Source of the DNA: Capronia americana
Taxonomy: Eukaryota; Ascomycota; Eurotiomycetes; Chaetothyriales; Herpotrichiellaceae
Assembly: GCA_016110215.1 (NCBI GenBank)
Contig: JADWQD010000002.1
Location: 2,356,001 to 2,420,000, forward strand
DNA: 64,000 nucleotides
Direction of reading: 5' to 3'
The notes beneath the pieces were generated by a model, which made no database searches, was not told the origin of the DNA, and saw only the letters and a program-made list of their open reading frames with translations. Below, piece after piece: positions 1 through 10,695 of this stretch (its first letter is position 1; each line of letters starts with the position of its first letter). The position numbers and the translations under genes were made by a program.

Positions 1-1657
1 CCGAGTGAGAGACTCGCCTTGCTCTCGGACATACTGCTCGACCAGCAGGTAACGAATTTCCGAGCCCTTGTCACGGAGCTGTTGTGCGAGAACTTCGGCC
101 TCTCTTGACGTGCTCCTCAGCTGACCTTGAACATGCTTCAGTTCTTTCACTGCCGCATCTCGATCACTGTTTGCTTTGTCAACAATCCTTGACATTTCCA
201 CGACCTCACTCTGCAGGCGGGCATGATCCTCGCGCAGCTCCTCGATCTCTGGTTTAGTGTTTTCGAGCTCGTCAACCATAGCATCGAGATTCTCCTGTAG
301 TTGTTCTCTGGCACGCCTCTCGCCTGCCAATTCCCCTTCAAGCTTCTTGTACTCGGAGAACAGCTGGGTCATGGTCATCTGGGACTTTCCGCGAGATACC
401 GTGGCAGGCGAGAAAATACCACTTGGAGTTCCGGGCCGGAGAGGTGTCGTGATGCCGGAGCCATTAGTTGCACGGTGAGGTGTGCTCGGTCGTTCTCGAG
501 CATCATCGAGTTCGCCCTGCAGTCGTTCGATGGATCTTTCCAGCTCAGCAACCCGTTCTTCAGCAGCTACCCGATCGTTGTGCTCGGTCTCAATTTCAGC
601 TCGAATAGCACCAATCTCATCTGCGGCCTCTTCGCGAGCCTCCTCCAGAGCAGCCGAGAGTTCTTGGACGCGTTGTTTGGCGGTCTCAGCAGATGCAGCC
701 TGTAGTTCAGCCAAGCGGTTGACGCTCTCAAGCTCGACTCTGAAGGAATCCTCAGCAGAGATCTTGTCTTCGCGCATTTTCTGTATCTCCTCCAGCATCT
801 CTTCAAGCCTGGTAGTCTGCTCCTCCAAACGCTGCTTCAGCGTGGTTTCAGAGCGTCGGAGGGCCTCGGCTTCAGAGATGTACTGCTCATTTGACCTTGA
901 AAGCTCTGAAATGCGAGCATTTTTCTCCTTGCGGAAGCTGGTGTGCTCATCGGCCTTGATCCTTCGTTCATTTTCCAGCCACTCGTTGTTTTTCTTCAGC
1001 AGTTCCACCTCCTGCAGTAGAGATTGCTCCTTGAACTTGGCACTTGTGGCGGATGAGTTTGCGGACTGAACTGCTTGCTCCAGCACGGCGACCTGCTTCC
1101 GCAGCTCAGCGGCCTTCTGGTGTTGCGCTGACAGGTCCTGGGACAAATTTTCGTAGGCCGTGTTCTTTGATTCGAGGAGTGCGAGAGTATCTCGATTCGA
1201 AGCTTCGAGGGAAGAAATACGCGACTTAAGCGTATTGATCTCGGAGTTCTCGTTCGTGGTTACGGAGCGACACTGTTCGAGCTCGGATTCCAGCCTGGAA
1301 CGGGCGTTCTCTGCAATCGTCACGTTAGCGCTTGGTGTAGACGGTGGAGCGCATGAAGTTGTTGTTACCTGAAACCTGTAGTTCCACGCGTAGTTTACTC
1401 GACTCCGCAAGGGCCTTGTCTCGCGAGTTTTGCAGTACCTTCGCCTTGGATTCACTCGTCCTCACAACCGTCTCCAACTCGACCTCGAGCCTGACCTTTT
1501 GAGATTTGTTCTGTTCGAACTCCTTGACCTTTGCCTCGATGCTCTTGAGCAACGAAGCCACGAGGTCGGCTGTCGGACTGCTCAAAAGCGAATTGACCGA
1601 CGACTCAGGGAGTGATGAAAAGGCCGAAATGGCTCGAACGTCGACTTCGGCAGCCAT
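1..1657 (-). CDS. MLP1: Nucleoporin TPR/Mlp1 homologue, N-terminal part (runs off the left edge)
   Basis: This is the N-terminal ~530 residues of a long coiled-coil protein of the nuclear-pore basket, which in fungi tethers mRNA quality control and chromatin to the pore. The ATG is at 1657-1655. Exon 1 covers 1369-1657. An intron at 1311-1368 (GTAACA donor, TTGCAG acceptor, 58 nt) gives the join Val-Ser-Glu-Asn-Ala-Arg. Exon 2 then stays open to base 1. Nearly the whole translation is heptad-like, rich in Glu, Arg, Leu and Lys. The short stretch SQMTMTQLFSEYKKLEGEL (around 1290-260 on the reverse strand) and the start MAAEVDVRAISAFSSLPE are what I expect of fungal Mlp1/TPR. It is divergent from TFIIE-beta. 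Another giant coiled-coil protein is possible but less likely. Confidence 0.85.
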
Positions 1658-2348
1658 GGTGCGAATAGCCGTAGGGCCGGGACGGGTCTATTTGGATAAC
1701 GAAGAGGGAGGGTCAAGTTCAAGAGAATGCGCCCACCGCAAGCGCGTCGAACTTAGGGTGAATCGAACAAAGAACCAACGAACTTCACCATGGCGCAACC
1801 GACGCCTGCCCAAAGAGACGCTAAGGACAAGAAGGAGGGAGGGTATTAAGGCTGGGAGGTGATGAAGGACCGTGTGATCGAATCTGGGGATGTTCGAGAA
1901 GGAATCTCTAAACACACAGATGCGGGCAGCGCGGCGTGCGCGGGCAGAGCGAAGAAGTGAGGCATTCGGTTAGGCTAGACATAACTGGCTAATTATGTAA
2001 GCTTGGAGAGCCTAGCTTAACTGGACGGTTGGTGCCTGCATCCCCATGCTAAAGTAGTAAGTACATGGCTCTAATCATTCTGATATCCCACTGCTTCACC
2101 TCGACCTCACTTCCACCTCAGATCGGATCGACTTGGAGAGACCATCTCACACTCCTACTCTCGGTGTACCCATCTTTCGTCAGAGTCTATCTTCGCCGCA
2201 CAGACTTGTCGCCGTTTTCGTCCTCAACCCCACAACTCGCCGCAACCGGAATTGGGGCAATAGCCCTTTGATTTCGAACGCCTTCAACACAACCATACGG
2301 AGCACTTTTCCCACACCTCAGTCTCACCCAATTCCACACACCTTCACC
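1658..2348. promoter_or_regulatory. Divergent intergenic region between MLP1 and TFIIE-beta
   Basis: This stretch must hold both 5' leaders and both promoters. The TFIIE-beta frame stays open upstream to 2133, but that part has low-complexity Ser/Thr/Pro/Arg composition and looks like leader sequence. Pyrimidine-rich stretches (2095-2345) precede the TFIIE-beta ATG. I see no other gene. Confidence 0.5.
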
Positions 2349-3062
2349 ATGTCGTCTCTATTCGCCCAACCTTCGGAGCCCACACGAGTGTACCTCCAAA
2401 CCGACGTGGTATACGCGGTCAACCGACTGAGGGAGAAATTCCCGCAGAGCATCCCGCGCGAAGACCTCATCAACTACACCCTCCCGCAGCAGAAGCGCGA
2501 CGACGTCACCGTACAACAATTCATCGCCCAACTCAGCATCAACCCCAAAGTCAACCACGACAAGGAGAAGGATGCCTTCATCTTCAAGCCCGAGCACAAC
2601 ATCACAGACGCGGACTCGCTGCTGAAGTTCCTCCAAAATCAAGACACAGCCATGGGAATCCAGGTCTCGAAGTTAAAAGACGGGTGGCAGGATGCAGAGG
2701 AGACGATCGACAGGCTCGAGGCCGAACACCGACTGCTCGTGACCAGGAACCGCAAAGACAACCACCCCCGGATGGTCTGGTTGGACGACCCTACGCTCCA
2801 GGCGCCGCTGGACCAGGACTTCAAGGACCTGTGGAATCAGATCGCCCTGCCGAGCGTGGAGGATACGATCAAGGAACTTCGCAAGATGAACCACAAGTCG
2901 ACGGGCGAGCCGGCTGTGGTGGATACCGGGGTGAAGAAACCGAAGGAGAAGAAGAAGGTCCGCAGGGGCACCAAGATCACCAACACGCACATGCAGGCTT
3001 TTCTAAGGGACTATTCGGGGAAGAACGACGTCAAGAAGGAAATCAAGACGGAGAGGCGGTAG
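2349..3062 (+). CDS. TFA2: Transcription initiation factor IIE subunit beta (TFIIE-beta/Tfa2)
   Basis: This encodes the small subunit of TFIIE, which helps load and regulate TFIIH at RNA polymerase II promoters. I chose the ATG at 2349 (context CACC-ATG-T), giving 237 aa; the frame is open back to 2133 but that extension looks like untranslated leader. Residues ~15-85 match the first winged helix (VVYAVNRLREKFPQSIPRED). The next segment, with KLKDGWQDAEETIDRLE, LLVTRNRKDNHPRMVW and the LPS-VEDTIKELRKM helix, is the family's second winged helix and linker. The C-terminus is a Lys/Arg patch followed by TKITNTHMQAFLRDYS, which closes fungal TFIIE-beta. No intron is needed. The N-terminal tail before the winged helix is shorter than in many fungi, so an upstream exon cannot be excluded. 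Confidence 0.88.
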   Translation: MSSLFAQPSEPTRVYLQTDVVYAVNRLREKFPQSIPREDLINYTLPQQKRDDVTVQQFIAQLSINPKVNHDKEKDAFIFKPEHNITDADSLLKFLQNQDTAMGIQVSKLKDGWQDAEETIDRLEAEHRLLVTRNRKDNHPRMVWLDDPTLQAPLDQDFKDLWNQIALPSVEDTIKELRKMNHKSTGEPAVVDTGVKKPKEKKKVRRGTKITNTHMQAFLRDYSGKNDVKKEIKTERR

Positions 3063-3633
3063 CAAGGGCGCGGGAGCTTGAAGGATTTTTCTACGGCGCA
3101 AATATTTGTAGACCTGGACGGGTTGATCTGCCCTCACGGTTTTTGTGTTCCGGATACAAAGGTTGCCATGGTTTGGCATGGTTCAGCATAGCATGGCGTG
3201 GCGCGGCATAGCAGAGACGGGAAGAATTAGGAAAATGATACCCCAGATACAGCATCGGCGCAGGCATACGTACAGATAGACAGGCAGGCAGACGGTTTAA
3301 ATCAAACGACATGGGAATGGTTATACGTACACAGACAGGTAGGTTAATCAAACGACATGGAAAATGGATAAACGATTCAGTTGACCAGCTCCAACATCTA
3401 ACGATCGACCTCGTACGCAGTAACCAACAATCAAGGTACTAGGTAGCATTCATCTGATTACTCGTATCATATCATATCATACAGACCAGACCAGACCAGA
3501 TCAGATCAGATCAGGTACATTCCATTCCGCACAAAAAGACTCCCATCCCGACGTTTCAAGGTCCGTAGGTATCCATAAAGCAAAGAGATAAGTTTAGTTA
3601 AGCTCGGTGTGAAACTCTTCCGTGTACCGGCTT
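3063..3633. repeat. 3' flanking region with short direct repeats and pentamer arrays
   Basis: This lies between two convergent genes. The 14-mer ATCAAACGACATGG occurs at 3301-3314 and again at 3347-3360, each preceded by a CATACGTACA...CAGACAGG-like segment, so a unit of about 46-59 bp appears duplicated. At 3464-3480 there are ATCAT pentamers, then CCAGA x3 and TCAGA x3 at about 3484-3513. There is no coding potential. It probably covers both 3' UTRs. Confidence 0.6.
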
Positions 3634-4443
3634 TTAACTCTTCTCGACATTCACATTCACGTCGACCATCCCCTCCTCCCTAAAGCGACTGATACTCCGC
3701 CTCCGATCGCCGTTCATGCTGCGCGTATCGACGCTGAGGGCGCGCCCTCTCGAGCCCTCGACCACCAGCGGCGCGGCGTCTCTCGACCGACTGCGTCCCC
3801 TGTCCTCCGTCCCCATCGGGACCGCCGCGTTGAAGTAACTCGCTGCCTCGCCCTGGGGTGGTCTCGGGTTCGAGTTCGAGTTCGTGGCCTCCTCGTACCG
3901 GGGCGGCGGGGCCGAGAACGAAGCGACGCTCGCGGGTCGTTGGATGCCCCCACCGCCCGCCGCGAGTTGGAGGTTGTTATCGTACCCGAAGCCGTCCTGC
4001 GTCGACGAGGACGCGGCGTTGTCGCCGCCGTGGGGGGCGTTCCACATGACAATGGCGGGCGGCTCCGCGTTGCCTAGGAGCGAATGGTTCTGGTCTGGGG
4101 TGGCGCCGTACCCGGTCGTGCCGGCGCCGTATTTGGGCGGGCCACTGCCGCCGCCGCTGCCACTGTTGCCACTGTTGCCCGATGGACCGGTCGACGTGGG
4201 CTTGTGATGTGCCGCCGTCGAGGTGAGGTTGATGGCGGCGGAGATGACCCTGCGTCGCCGGCGCAGGCGACGGAAGATGACCAGCCCCATGACGGCCGCG
4301 ATGACCAGGATTGCTATCACAATCCCAATGATCGCCCACTTGGATACCCCGTTGCCGTCACTGCCATCGCGGTCGCCGAAGGGACCATTGCCGTCGCCGT
4401 TGCCGAACTGGCGGGGGAGGAGCGGGAGTGAGGCCGGTGCCAT
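3634..4443 (-). CDS. Single-pass membrane protein with Gly/Ser-rich and Arg-rich tail, function unknown
   Basis: A 269-aa intronless ORF starts at ATG 4443. Residues 1-34 are Gly/Asp/Asn rich. Residues ~35-57 (WAIIGIVIAILVIAAVMGLV) form one clear transmembrane helix, followed at once by a stop-transfer cluster FRRLRRRRR. The remaining ~205 residues are low complexity (Ser, Gly, Pro, Asn) with an RSRSRD-type stretch near the end, and are probably disordered and cytosolic. This short exterior, one helix and disordered tail is common among fungal wall-sensor-like and unknown proteins, but I see no cysteine domain and no conserved ectodomain. Very high GC and strong codon bias support coding on this strand; long frames on the opposite strand are shadows. 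Confidence 0.65.
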   Translation of the reverse strand: MAPASLPLLPRQFGNGDGNGPFGDRDGSDGNGVSKWAIIGIVIAILVIAAVMGLVIFRRLRRRRRVISAAINLTSTAAHHKPTSTGPSGNSGNSGSGGGSGPPKYGAGTTGYGATPDQNHSLLGNAEPPAIVMWNAPHGGDNAASSSTQDGFGYDNNLQLAAGGGGIQRPASVASFSAPPPRYEEATNSNSNPRPPQGEAASYFNAAVPMGTEDRGRSRSRDAAPLVVEGSRGRALSVDTRSMNGDRRRSISRFREEGMVDVNVNVEKS

Positions 4444-6408
4444 CCAGACGGGTGTGGCAAGAGTGAAGGAAAGCGTTCTACTCTGCTTCGCGGGCGCACC
4501 AGTATTGTGAAATGGCGTGGAACCTTAACCCTGGTCTGTTGAATGAAGGATGGGGATCGGTGATGATTGTAGCAAAAGTCGACTCGTGCAATGCTATGTA
4601 CTATGGGATTGCGATCCAAAGAATAATGTATCCGACCAACAGATGCAATGGTGACCAGTGACGTTTGACCAAATGAATGGAAGGACCCCGTACTGTGTAA
4701 TCAACAACAAATCTCGCGGTGTAAGGCGTATGTTCAGGAGCAATCAAGCGAGTGAGTGAGTGAGTGAGGGAGTGGATAGAGACGTGAAGTCGAAAGATGA
4801 GAGTCACTCAGGACCTCAGGAACCGAGTAAGAAAGTAGGTCAAACAGAGGCGTTCCGTTACGCAACGAGGCTTCCTCTCCAAGCCTCTGCCGCGAGACAC
4901 TGGATTTCCGCGTCTCAGAAATATCAACAGCACGTTGAACAAACACAGCCGTACGGAGTAAACAAGAGCAAGGAGTCAAAATCAAGCCAAGTCACTGCTT
5001 GGGGGGGAAGACACGAGGAAAATATGGCACCCACCAGGTTCATCTGAGGATCATAAGCATAGTGACAGAACATGAGGGAGCCTCCAAGCCCTGCTGTGCT
5101 GCATAATGCGGGCTTAGCGTGAGGCTGTAGCTGGGGGGCTGAGCACTTAGCACCTGTTTGGGGGGAGGGACTCTGTCTGCCGGAGGCGGCCTTGTCCAGA
5201 TGGGGGTTGTTCGAGACAGCCCCTGGCATGCTCCATGCACGGTAAGTTTGGATGTACAAGTTTAGAGTTGATGGGGGCCGCCGGAGTTCACCAAGATAAG
5301 GCAGTCGAACGGGGGTCCTGGGCCGTGTTTGACATGGGAAGAATCCACGAGGCATACTGACTACTAGAAGAAAGCTGCGGAACAAGATGTCAATTGCAGG
5401 CTTGATTGGGTGCGTGAGACATCTCATTGCGGAGTACGAGAGGACACAGGACGATACTGAATTGGTGGTCGAGGAATCATGCCTGGTAGAGGAAGATTGC
5501 GCGAGATTAAGTACAGTACATAATTGGATGCGTTTGAGCCTCGTCTTCTTTTTGACCACGCGCAGCACCTGGAGGTGATCCCAGAGGCACGGTACTGTGT
5601 ACAGTCCTTTCTGAGAAGTTTTCGACGACCAAGAAGTGTCAATGTGAAAGGATGTGCATGTACTCCCTCACTCCGTACCAATCACACAGTCCAGCGCAGT
5701 GAGTGTCCAGTGAGGTCGCCAATCTAATGCGATCGTCCGCGCCGATATTAATGTAACTTAGCGCTGAGGTGAGAAAGTGAAAGGTCGGAAGATGCAATGT
5801 GATAGCCGAGACCTTGGACCCCTGTGGCACTCGCCTCGTACTTCGTAGGTATCTATTGCCAGTCATAAGGAGTGTCTTGCCCGCAAAGATTTGGAGACGG
5901 CAGACGTATATTCGCTGTACCGAGTACCACGGGTAAAGACGATGCCAATTCGACTTCACGATCTGGAAGCGCAACAACGCAGCGAGACTCTGAGTGCCGC
6001 CTTTTTCCATTCTGGCCGTCGCAGCTTATGTGTACTGTAGCCGCTCCGTTAACCGACTGACACCTGCAGTACCTGTTACGCCAGACTCGGATGATCTTCC
6101 GAATTGTTTAGGATAATGAAATGGGCGACAAGGCTGCGACCCGCCGGACTTGTGGCGTCTCCTTGAAAAGAACAGATGCCGCAGGCCAGCCAGCTCAAGA
6201 ATGTGTGACGCCTCGACTTCAGTCGAATGGGCCCGACATTAGGAGAGCGGTGTCCCCATGTACAGAGAGCGCTCAAGAACAGAGACAGTTCTTCCATGTT
6301 GATTCGACCTAAGTTACGGAATCTTGACTTCGGTGCTGATGGTCATCCATACTCCGCATCTACACGGACATACTACACCGTACTGTACTGTGTACGTTCT
6401 CTCCCTCT
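4444..6408. other. Gene-poor spacer of about 2 kb
   Basis: I see no recognisable protein or RNA gene here. A (GAGT)n tract lies at about 4749-4770. A 214-codon frame (4924-5568, minus) has Cys/Ser/Pro-rich, unstructured composition without family resemblance and is not called. The region holds the 5' leader of the membrane-protein gene and the 3' end of RIB3. Confidence 0.4.
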
Positions 6409-7167
6409 TCAATGCCATCCATTGACTTCGTTGACCCCGTTGGTCACCACGCCATTGCCGGGTCCGTGTCCATTGCCCGGTGTCTCCCTCTCCTTCTCCT
6501 TCTCCCTCATGACATACTCGACCAGATCCTCGATCGTGCAGACCTTCAACCCCCACTTGCGGCCAAACTCCAAACAAGCATCCCGCCTCATCATGCCCGG
6601 CTCCTTCATGATCGCCTGCCCCGGGACGAGTTCCCCGTCGTCGACCATCTCACAAATAACCCCCGCTTTCGCCTTCCCCGCGAGACGGCAGAATTCCACC
6701 GCCGCCTCGGTATGGCCGGTCCGTTCGAGGACGCCCCCGTCCCTGGCCCTCAGCGGGAAGACATGGCCCGGGCGCCTGAAACTCGCCGGTGCGGCTTTCG
6801 GACTGGCTAGAGTGCGGCATGTCAACGCGCGATCATGCGCCGAGATCCCCGTTGTGACGCTCTCGTCATTGGAGTCGATCGAGATTGTGTACGCCGTGCG
6901 GTTGGGATCCTCGTTGTCGACCACCATCTGAGGGAGCTCTAGATCCGCAGCGAGCTGGGCGGTGATCGGCGCGCAGATCAAGCCGCTGGTGTGGCGGACC
7001 ATGAAAGCCATTTTCTCGGTCGTCACGTCTTGGGCGGCGATGATGAGGTCGCCTTCGTTCTCGCGGTCCTGGGAGTCGAGAACGACGATGAATTCGCCGT
7101 TGCGGAACGCTTGAATCGTCGACTCGATCGAGTCGAACTCCTTGGCGGGCGTGCTGGGAGGTTGCAT
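6409..7167 (-). CDS. RIB3: 3,4-dihydroxy-2-butanone 4-phosphate synthase (riboflavin biosynthesis)
   Basis: This enzyme converts ribulose 5-phosphate to 3,4-dihydroxy-2-butanone 4-phosphate plus formate, supplying the four-carbon unit for lumazine synthase. The ORF is 252 aa from ATG 7167. Family motifs appear in order: DSQDRENEGDLI (acidic metal/substrate loop, residues ~31-42), RHTSGLICAP (~58-67), TAYTISID with TTGISAHDRA (~91-112), RPGHVFPLRA (~131-140), GHTEAAVEFCRLAG (~151-164) and the final DDGEL...IEDLVEYV. Key acidic and His residues of these motifs are present. The last ~25 residues are a Gly/Asn-rich tail (GNGHGPGNG). Length suits the fungal monofunctional enzyme, with no fused GTP cyclohydrolase II domain. 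Confidence 0.96.
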   Translation of the reverse strand: MQPPSTPAKEFDSIESTIQAFRNGEFIVVLDSQDRENEGDLIIAAQDVTTEKMAFMVRHTSGLICAPITAQLAADLELPQMVVDNEDPNRTAYTISIDSNDESVTTGISAHDRALTCRTLASPKAAPASFRRPGHVFPLRARDGGVLERTGHTEAAVEFCRLAGKAKAGVICEMVDDGELVPGQAIMKEPGMMRRDACLEFGRKWGLKVCTIEDLVEYVMREKEKERETPGNGHGPGNGVVTNGVNEVNGWH

Positions 7168-8219
7168 TTTCGAGGTGGCTTGCGGATGCGTACTCTTGAC
7201 TGTGTACTGTGGGTGAGTACGGGCTGTGGTGTAGTTTTTTTGTCGTTTAATGTGCTTATGTCCTGTCTTGTCTTGTCTCGTACAGAATCAGCACGTTTGT
7301 AGTGATCCCTGTGGTGTCGAAGGAAACCAGGCTTGTGCGGCAGAGAAAATTCTTCTTGGTTCCTTGAATCACACAGGTTGATAGACCGAAACCTCCAGTT
7401 TAGTTGGCACTCGACTTCTCAGCTTCAAGCTGCAGAGTTGGTTCTCTCCGCTTCCGTTAGATGTACGTTATGACCGCACCCCGCCCGCAAGGAGACGAGC
7501 TTTTGGGTTTTTCGTTCAGGCTTGAGGACTCAAATCTCACCGAAAATCGCAACCCGTCGGATTGGCAGGCCGACCACCTGTAGATAGTTAGAAATAAAAG
7601 CACCCGGGATTTTTCCTCTCTTGCTCTCGGAGTTCTTTCTCTTTCAAAGCGACATCATTCTACTTGGGAGTCAGGAAGAAGGGAATCGCGAGTGGGCGTG
7701 GGAACTCTCGGGAATCATATACGATGTCAGGGTCTAGGCGTGGCCAGCGTCGTGAGCAGTCCCCGCCTTATCCGCTACTACTGCCGCGGTACATTTGTCA
7801 TGTGCGCGAGAAAATTGGTCAGACCAGGACTCGTAAGCGGAAACGAGGAACATGAGGAGGTGGGCGGAACGAGGGAAAGAAAAGCAATTGGGTGCCTCGG
7901 CCGGGAGGACTCGGGCGAAAGAAGGCGAAAGCAATGTTTAGAAGGCCCAAGAAGAAAAGCTAAGCGGCGCCGAAAACGGTACCCGAGGAGTTCACCCAGG
8001 CGTTAGTTCATGCTTTCAGAGGCTGTCGCTGGCAGCTCTGAGTCGTGTCAAAATCTGGTCACTGTCACAACGCTCGTTTCCTTTCCCACAACTCCCCTCC
8101 GTATGCCTCGGTAATGTACAGTCATTGCCTCGTAGCGGTTCGTTACAGTTGAATTTGATCTCAAGTGTTTTCGACGTGTCTTGCAAGGCCTCTCTCAGTA
8201 TTGTATGTGTAAAGCAACT
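7168..8219. other. Intergenic region, RIB3 5' side to sirtuin 3' side
   Basis: About 1 kb with no supported gene. It contains the RIB3 leader and promoter (7168 onward) and the 3' flank of the sirtuin gene. Short frames are Arg/Gly rich on the plus strand and do not resemble proteins. No tRNA-like cloverleaf or B-box was noticed. Confidence 0.4.
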
Positions 8220-10192
8220 TCACTCCGCAAACACATCGATCTTCCGGCCTCTTGGTCCTCGACTCGGTGTCTCAAATCCATCGACGTCATCGTCGATCAA
8301 TTCCTGGCTCGAGTGCGGCTTCTGCCCGTACAAGAAGATGCCGCTGTCGCGCACCCGCTGCCAGACCTGTGCCATGAACTGCGTGTGTTTGGACTCGTTC
8401 ACTTTACCCAGCTGCTCAGTTTCGGTCATTGCGGCGCTGTCTTCATCCGGTCCTGCCTCTGGCTCGGCGTCGCTCATATAGGGACTGGGAGGGAAGAAGT
8501 CATTCTCATCACGAGAGACCTCCATTTTTAGCTTGCTGCCAGTCCGGACCCCTGGTGTGAAAGGGGAGAATTCAGGTCTCTTGGGTGTACCCCACTTCCT
8601 TGAAGCCGACGGCTCTCTCATGCTGTCTGCGAAAATGGGACTGCTGAACGGTGAGATTGGCGGTCGCACAGGTGTTCCTCGCTTCCTTGAGCTGTAAAGA
8701 TGCGACTCGTCGTCGCCTCTGATCGGACTTGTGAAAGGCGAAACTGATGGTCTCCGAGCTTGCGCTAAAGGTGAGAGTATCGCTCGCCCTGGGTAATCCC
8801 GAGGTAGCTTGATTTTCTTTGGACTTTGCAACCTCGTTGCCAGCATGTCTGAGGTGTTTTGTCCAGTTGCGGCATCACGAGAAGGCACTTCAACAATGAT
8901 CTTTGCTTTCTTGGTCGGTCTCTTCTCCTTCGCATTGTCGTCCTCGATCGACTTTCGCTTACGTTTAGGCTGTGTCGATTTCGTGACCGTCATGTCGATT
9001 TCTCCCTGTCGGAACCAGAGATCATGCCGGCGACTTTTCAAATCTTCCACCCAGTCATCGCAGTCCATTGCCACAAAGTCATCGATGATTCCCTCCCATA
9101 CACTCTCTGCGGGTCGAGTCCGATTGACAAATATAACACGCCCTTTGCCGTTCTTGTGTGAATGCACGGCTTTGGCAAACTCGCGCACAATCTTCTGCAA
9201 GCCAAATACTTTCAGCGATGTTCCCATTATGACCAGCACCTCGGGTCGGCAGCCAGCATCGAAAGGAATGAGCGGAGTGAGCAGCGTGTTGGAAGGGTGG
9301 TCTTCCCCATAGAGTACGATGTTCGGTCGGAGAGAGCCTACTGCCAGACCTCGCTTTCCCGTGGCTTGTCGGTCTTCGCTCTTCTCTTTGCATTTGGGGC
9401 AGCCTGGTGCAGCTCCTTCCAGGTAGATGTCGGTCTCCTCGTCCCTCCATTCATATTGAGTCGAGCACATTGTGCACCGCAGCTTGTCCAGATCACCATG
9501 AAGCTGCACGACCTCACATCCTCCATCAAAATCAGTAGTCACAGTGTGCGCAGGCCGCGGCGCTTCGTAGTGCTTCTTCATGAACCGCCGCTTGTTTCCT
9601 TTACCGCGTCTCAGGTCGGTCACGAGGCCTTCTCTTGCTTCCAGGCCATCTATGTTCTGCGTGTAGCACCTCATCAAGCGGCCACCATCGCGGAGGACTC
9701 TGATGAATTTGTGGACGGAACTGGTGGACCGCACTTCGTCTCGTATCTTGTGTCGCATTGAAGCTATAAACTGGTAGAATACCATCGTGGACTCGGCGTT
9801 CTGGAAAACGCGCGAGTCGAACAAGTCCTGTCCTCGTAGTCGGGACGAAGGGCTTGAAGACGCTCTCCGGCTTCGCGATTGGGAGGAGAGTGGTTCTTCG
9901 TCGAGACAAAGGTCGACAACCCGGCTGTGCGTGGGTGTGGAAGGTTGTGATGACGGCGGCGTTGGAAGCATATTTTGGCTCGGGATCATGTTGTAGAGCC
10001 CGTCCTTGGATCGGAAGTCCTTTACACGGTCAATACCTCGTCGCGGGACGAATTGGTGGAACATACAGGAATTCCACAGCTGGTGCTGATGCCTGCACCT
10101 GTGACAACTAAGATCTTATGCGACCCTGCCAGAGCATCTGCAATCTCTTGCATCGCTCGCTCATCCTCAACCGTTACCTCTCGGAGGCCCAT
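8220..10192 (-). CDS. HST4: NAD-dependent histone deacetylase, Hst3/Hst4-type sirtuin
   Basis: There are two exons: 10067-10192 and 8220-10019, joined across a 47-nt intron (10020-10066, donor GTATGT, acceptor AAAG). The ATG at 10192 sits in an ACCACCATGG context; the product is 641 aa. Exon 1 ends with the NAD-binding signature LVVTGAGISTSCGIP and exon 2 opens with DFRSKDGLYNM, so the junction rebuilds the sirtuin core exactly. Further on are TQNIDGLE, VVQLHGDLDKLRC (catalytic His), zinc cysteine pairs CTMC and CPKC, RPNIVLYGE and VLIMGTSLKV-like strands. The C-terminal ~300 residues are disordered, with KRKRKS-type basic stretches and repeated SPF motifs, as in Hst3/Hst4 enzymes that remove H3K56 acetylation in chromatin. 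The exact Hst3-versus-Hst4 label is by family resemblance only. Confidence 0.9.
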
Positions 10193-10695
10193 GGTGGTAG
10201 CTCGCGTGTGGTGCTCCCAATGTCGAGCTCTGGTGTGATTTTCATAAGACGGAGTCCAGCATTGAGAAGAAGTATGGATGCAGGCTGCTCAGTGGCAGAA
10301 AGCAAGCGCGAGGTATGCTGGCTGGGGATTCGAGTCTCTGTGGGCACCAGTACCGTGTCAATCTCGCGTTCGTAGCGTCCGAACCATCGACGCGTAGTTG
10401 TCGTGACTATATGTGAATAGCGCGGCTAAGTTGCGGGACGACAATGTATGCAAGCTTTCACGTAGTGAGGACTGTTTTCTATAGAGCAGCGGTTTCTATG
10501 AATGAAGTCGTGACTTAAAGGATTTTCAATTGTCTGATGGTAGAGCTTCACCTTGTTTACTCGCCGGGGTTGCGACTTCCTTGTTTGACCTCGTGAATTG
10601 CTAAGAGTGGGCGCTAAGGACTAGCTCCCGTTAATTCTCCGCACGAATCACCAGCAGTGACGTATCCAGTGGGGCCCGTAGGTGTGAGGCAGAAA
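10193..10695. promoter_or_regulatory. Intergenic region upstream of the sirtuin, downstream of the Rrn5-like gene
   Basis: About 500 bp separating two genes on the same (minus) strand. It should hold the sirtuin promoter and leader and the 3' end of the Rrn5-like transcript. The sirtuin frame stays open for a short distance upstream of its ATG without another methionine. Nothing else was recognised. Confidence 0.4.

Noticed and set aside
4924..5568. 214-codon minus frame in the 2-kb spacer
   Set aside because: Low structural character, Cys/Ser/Pro/Leu mixture, no family resemblance; expected by chance in a gene-poor stretch.
10320..10345. GGGGATTCGAGTCTC, resembling a tRNA B-box
   Set aside because: The flanking bases do not form a T-stem and no acceptor stem or A-box is found at the right distance.
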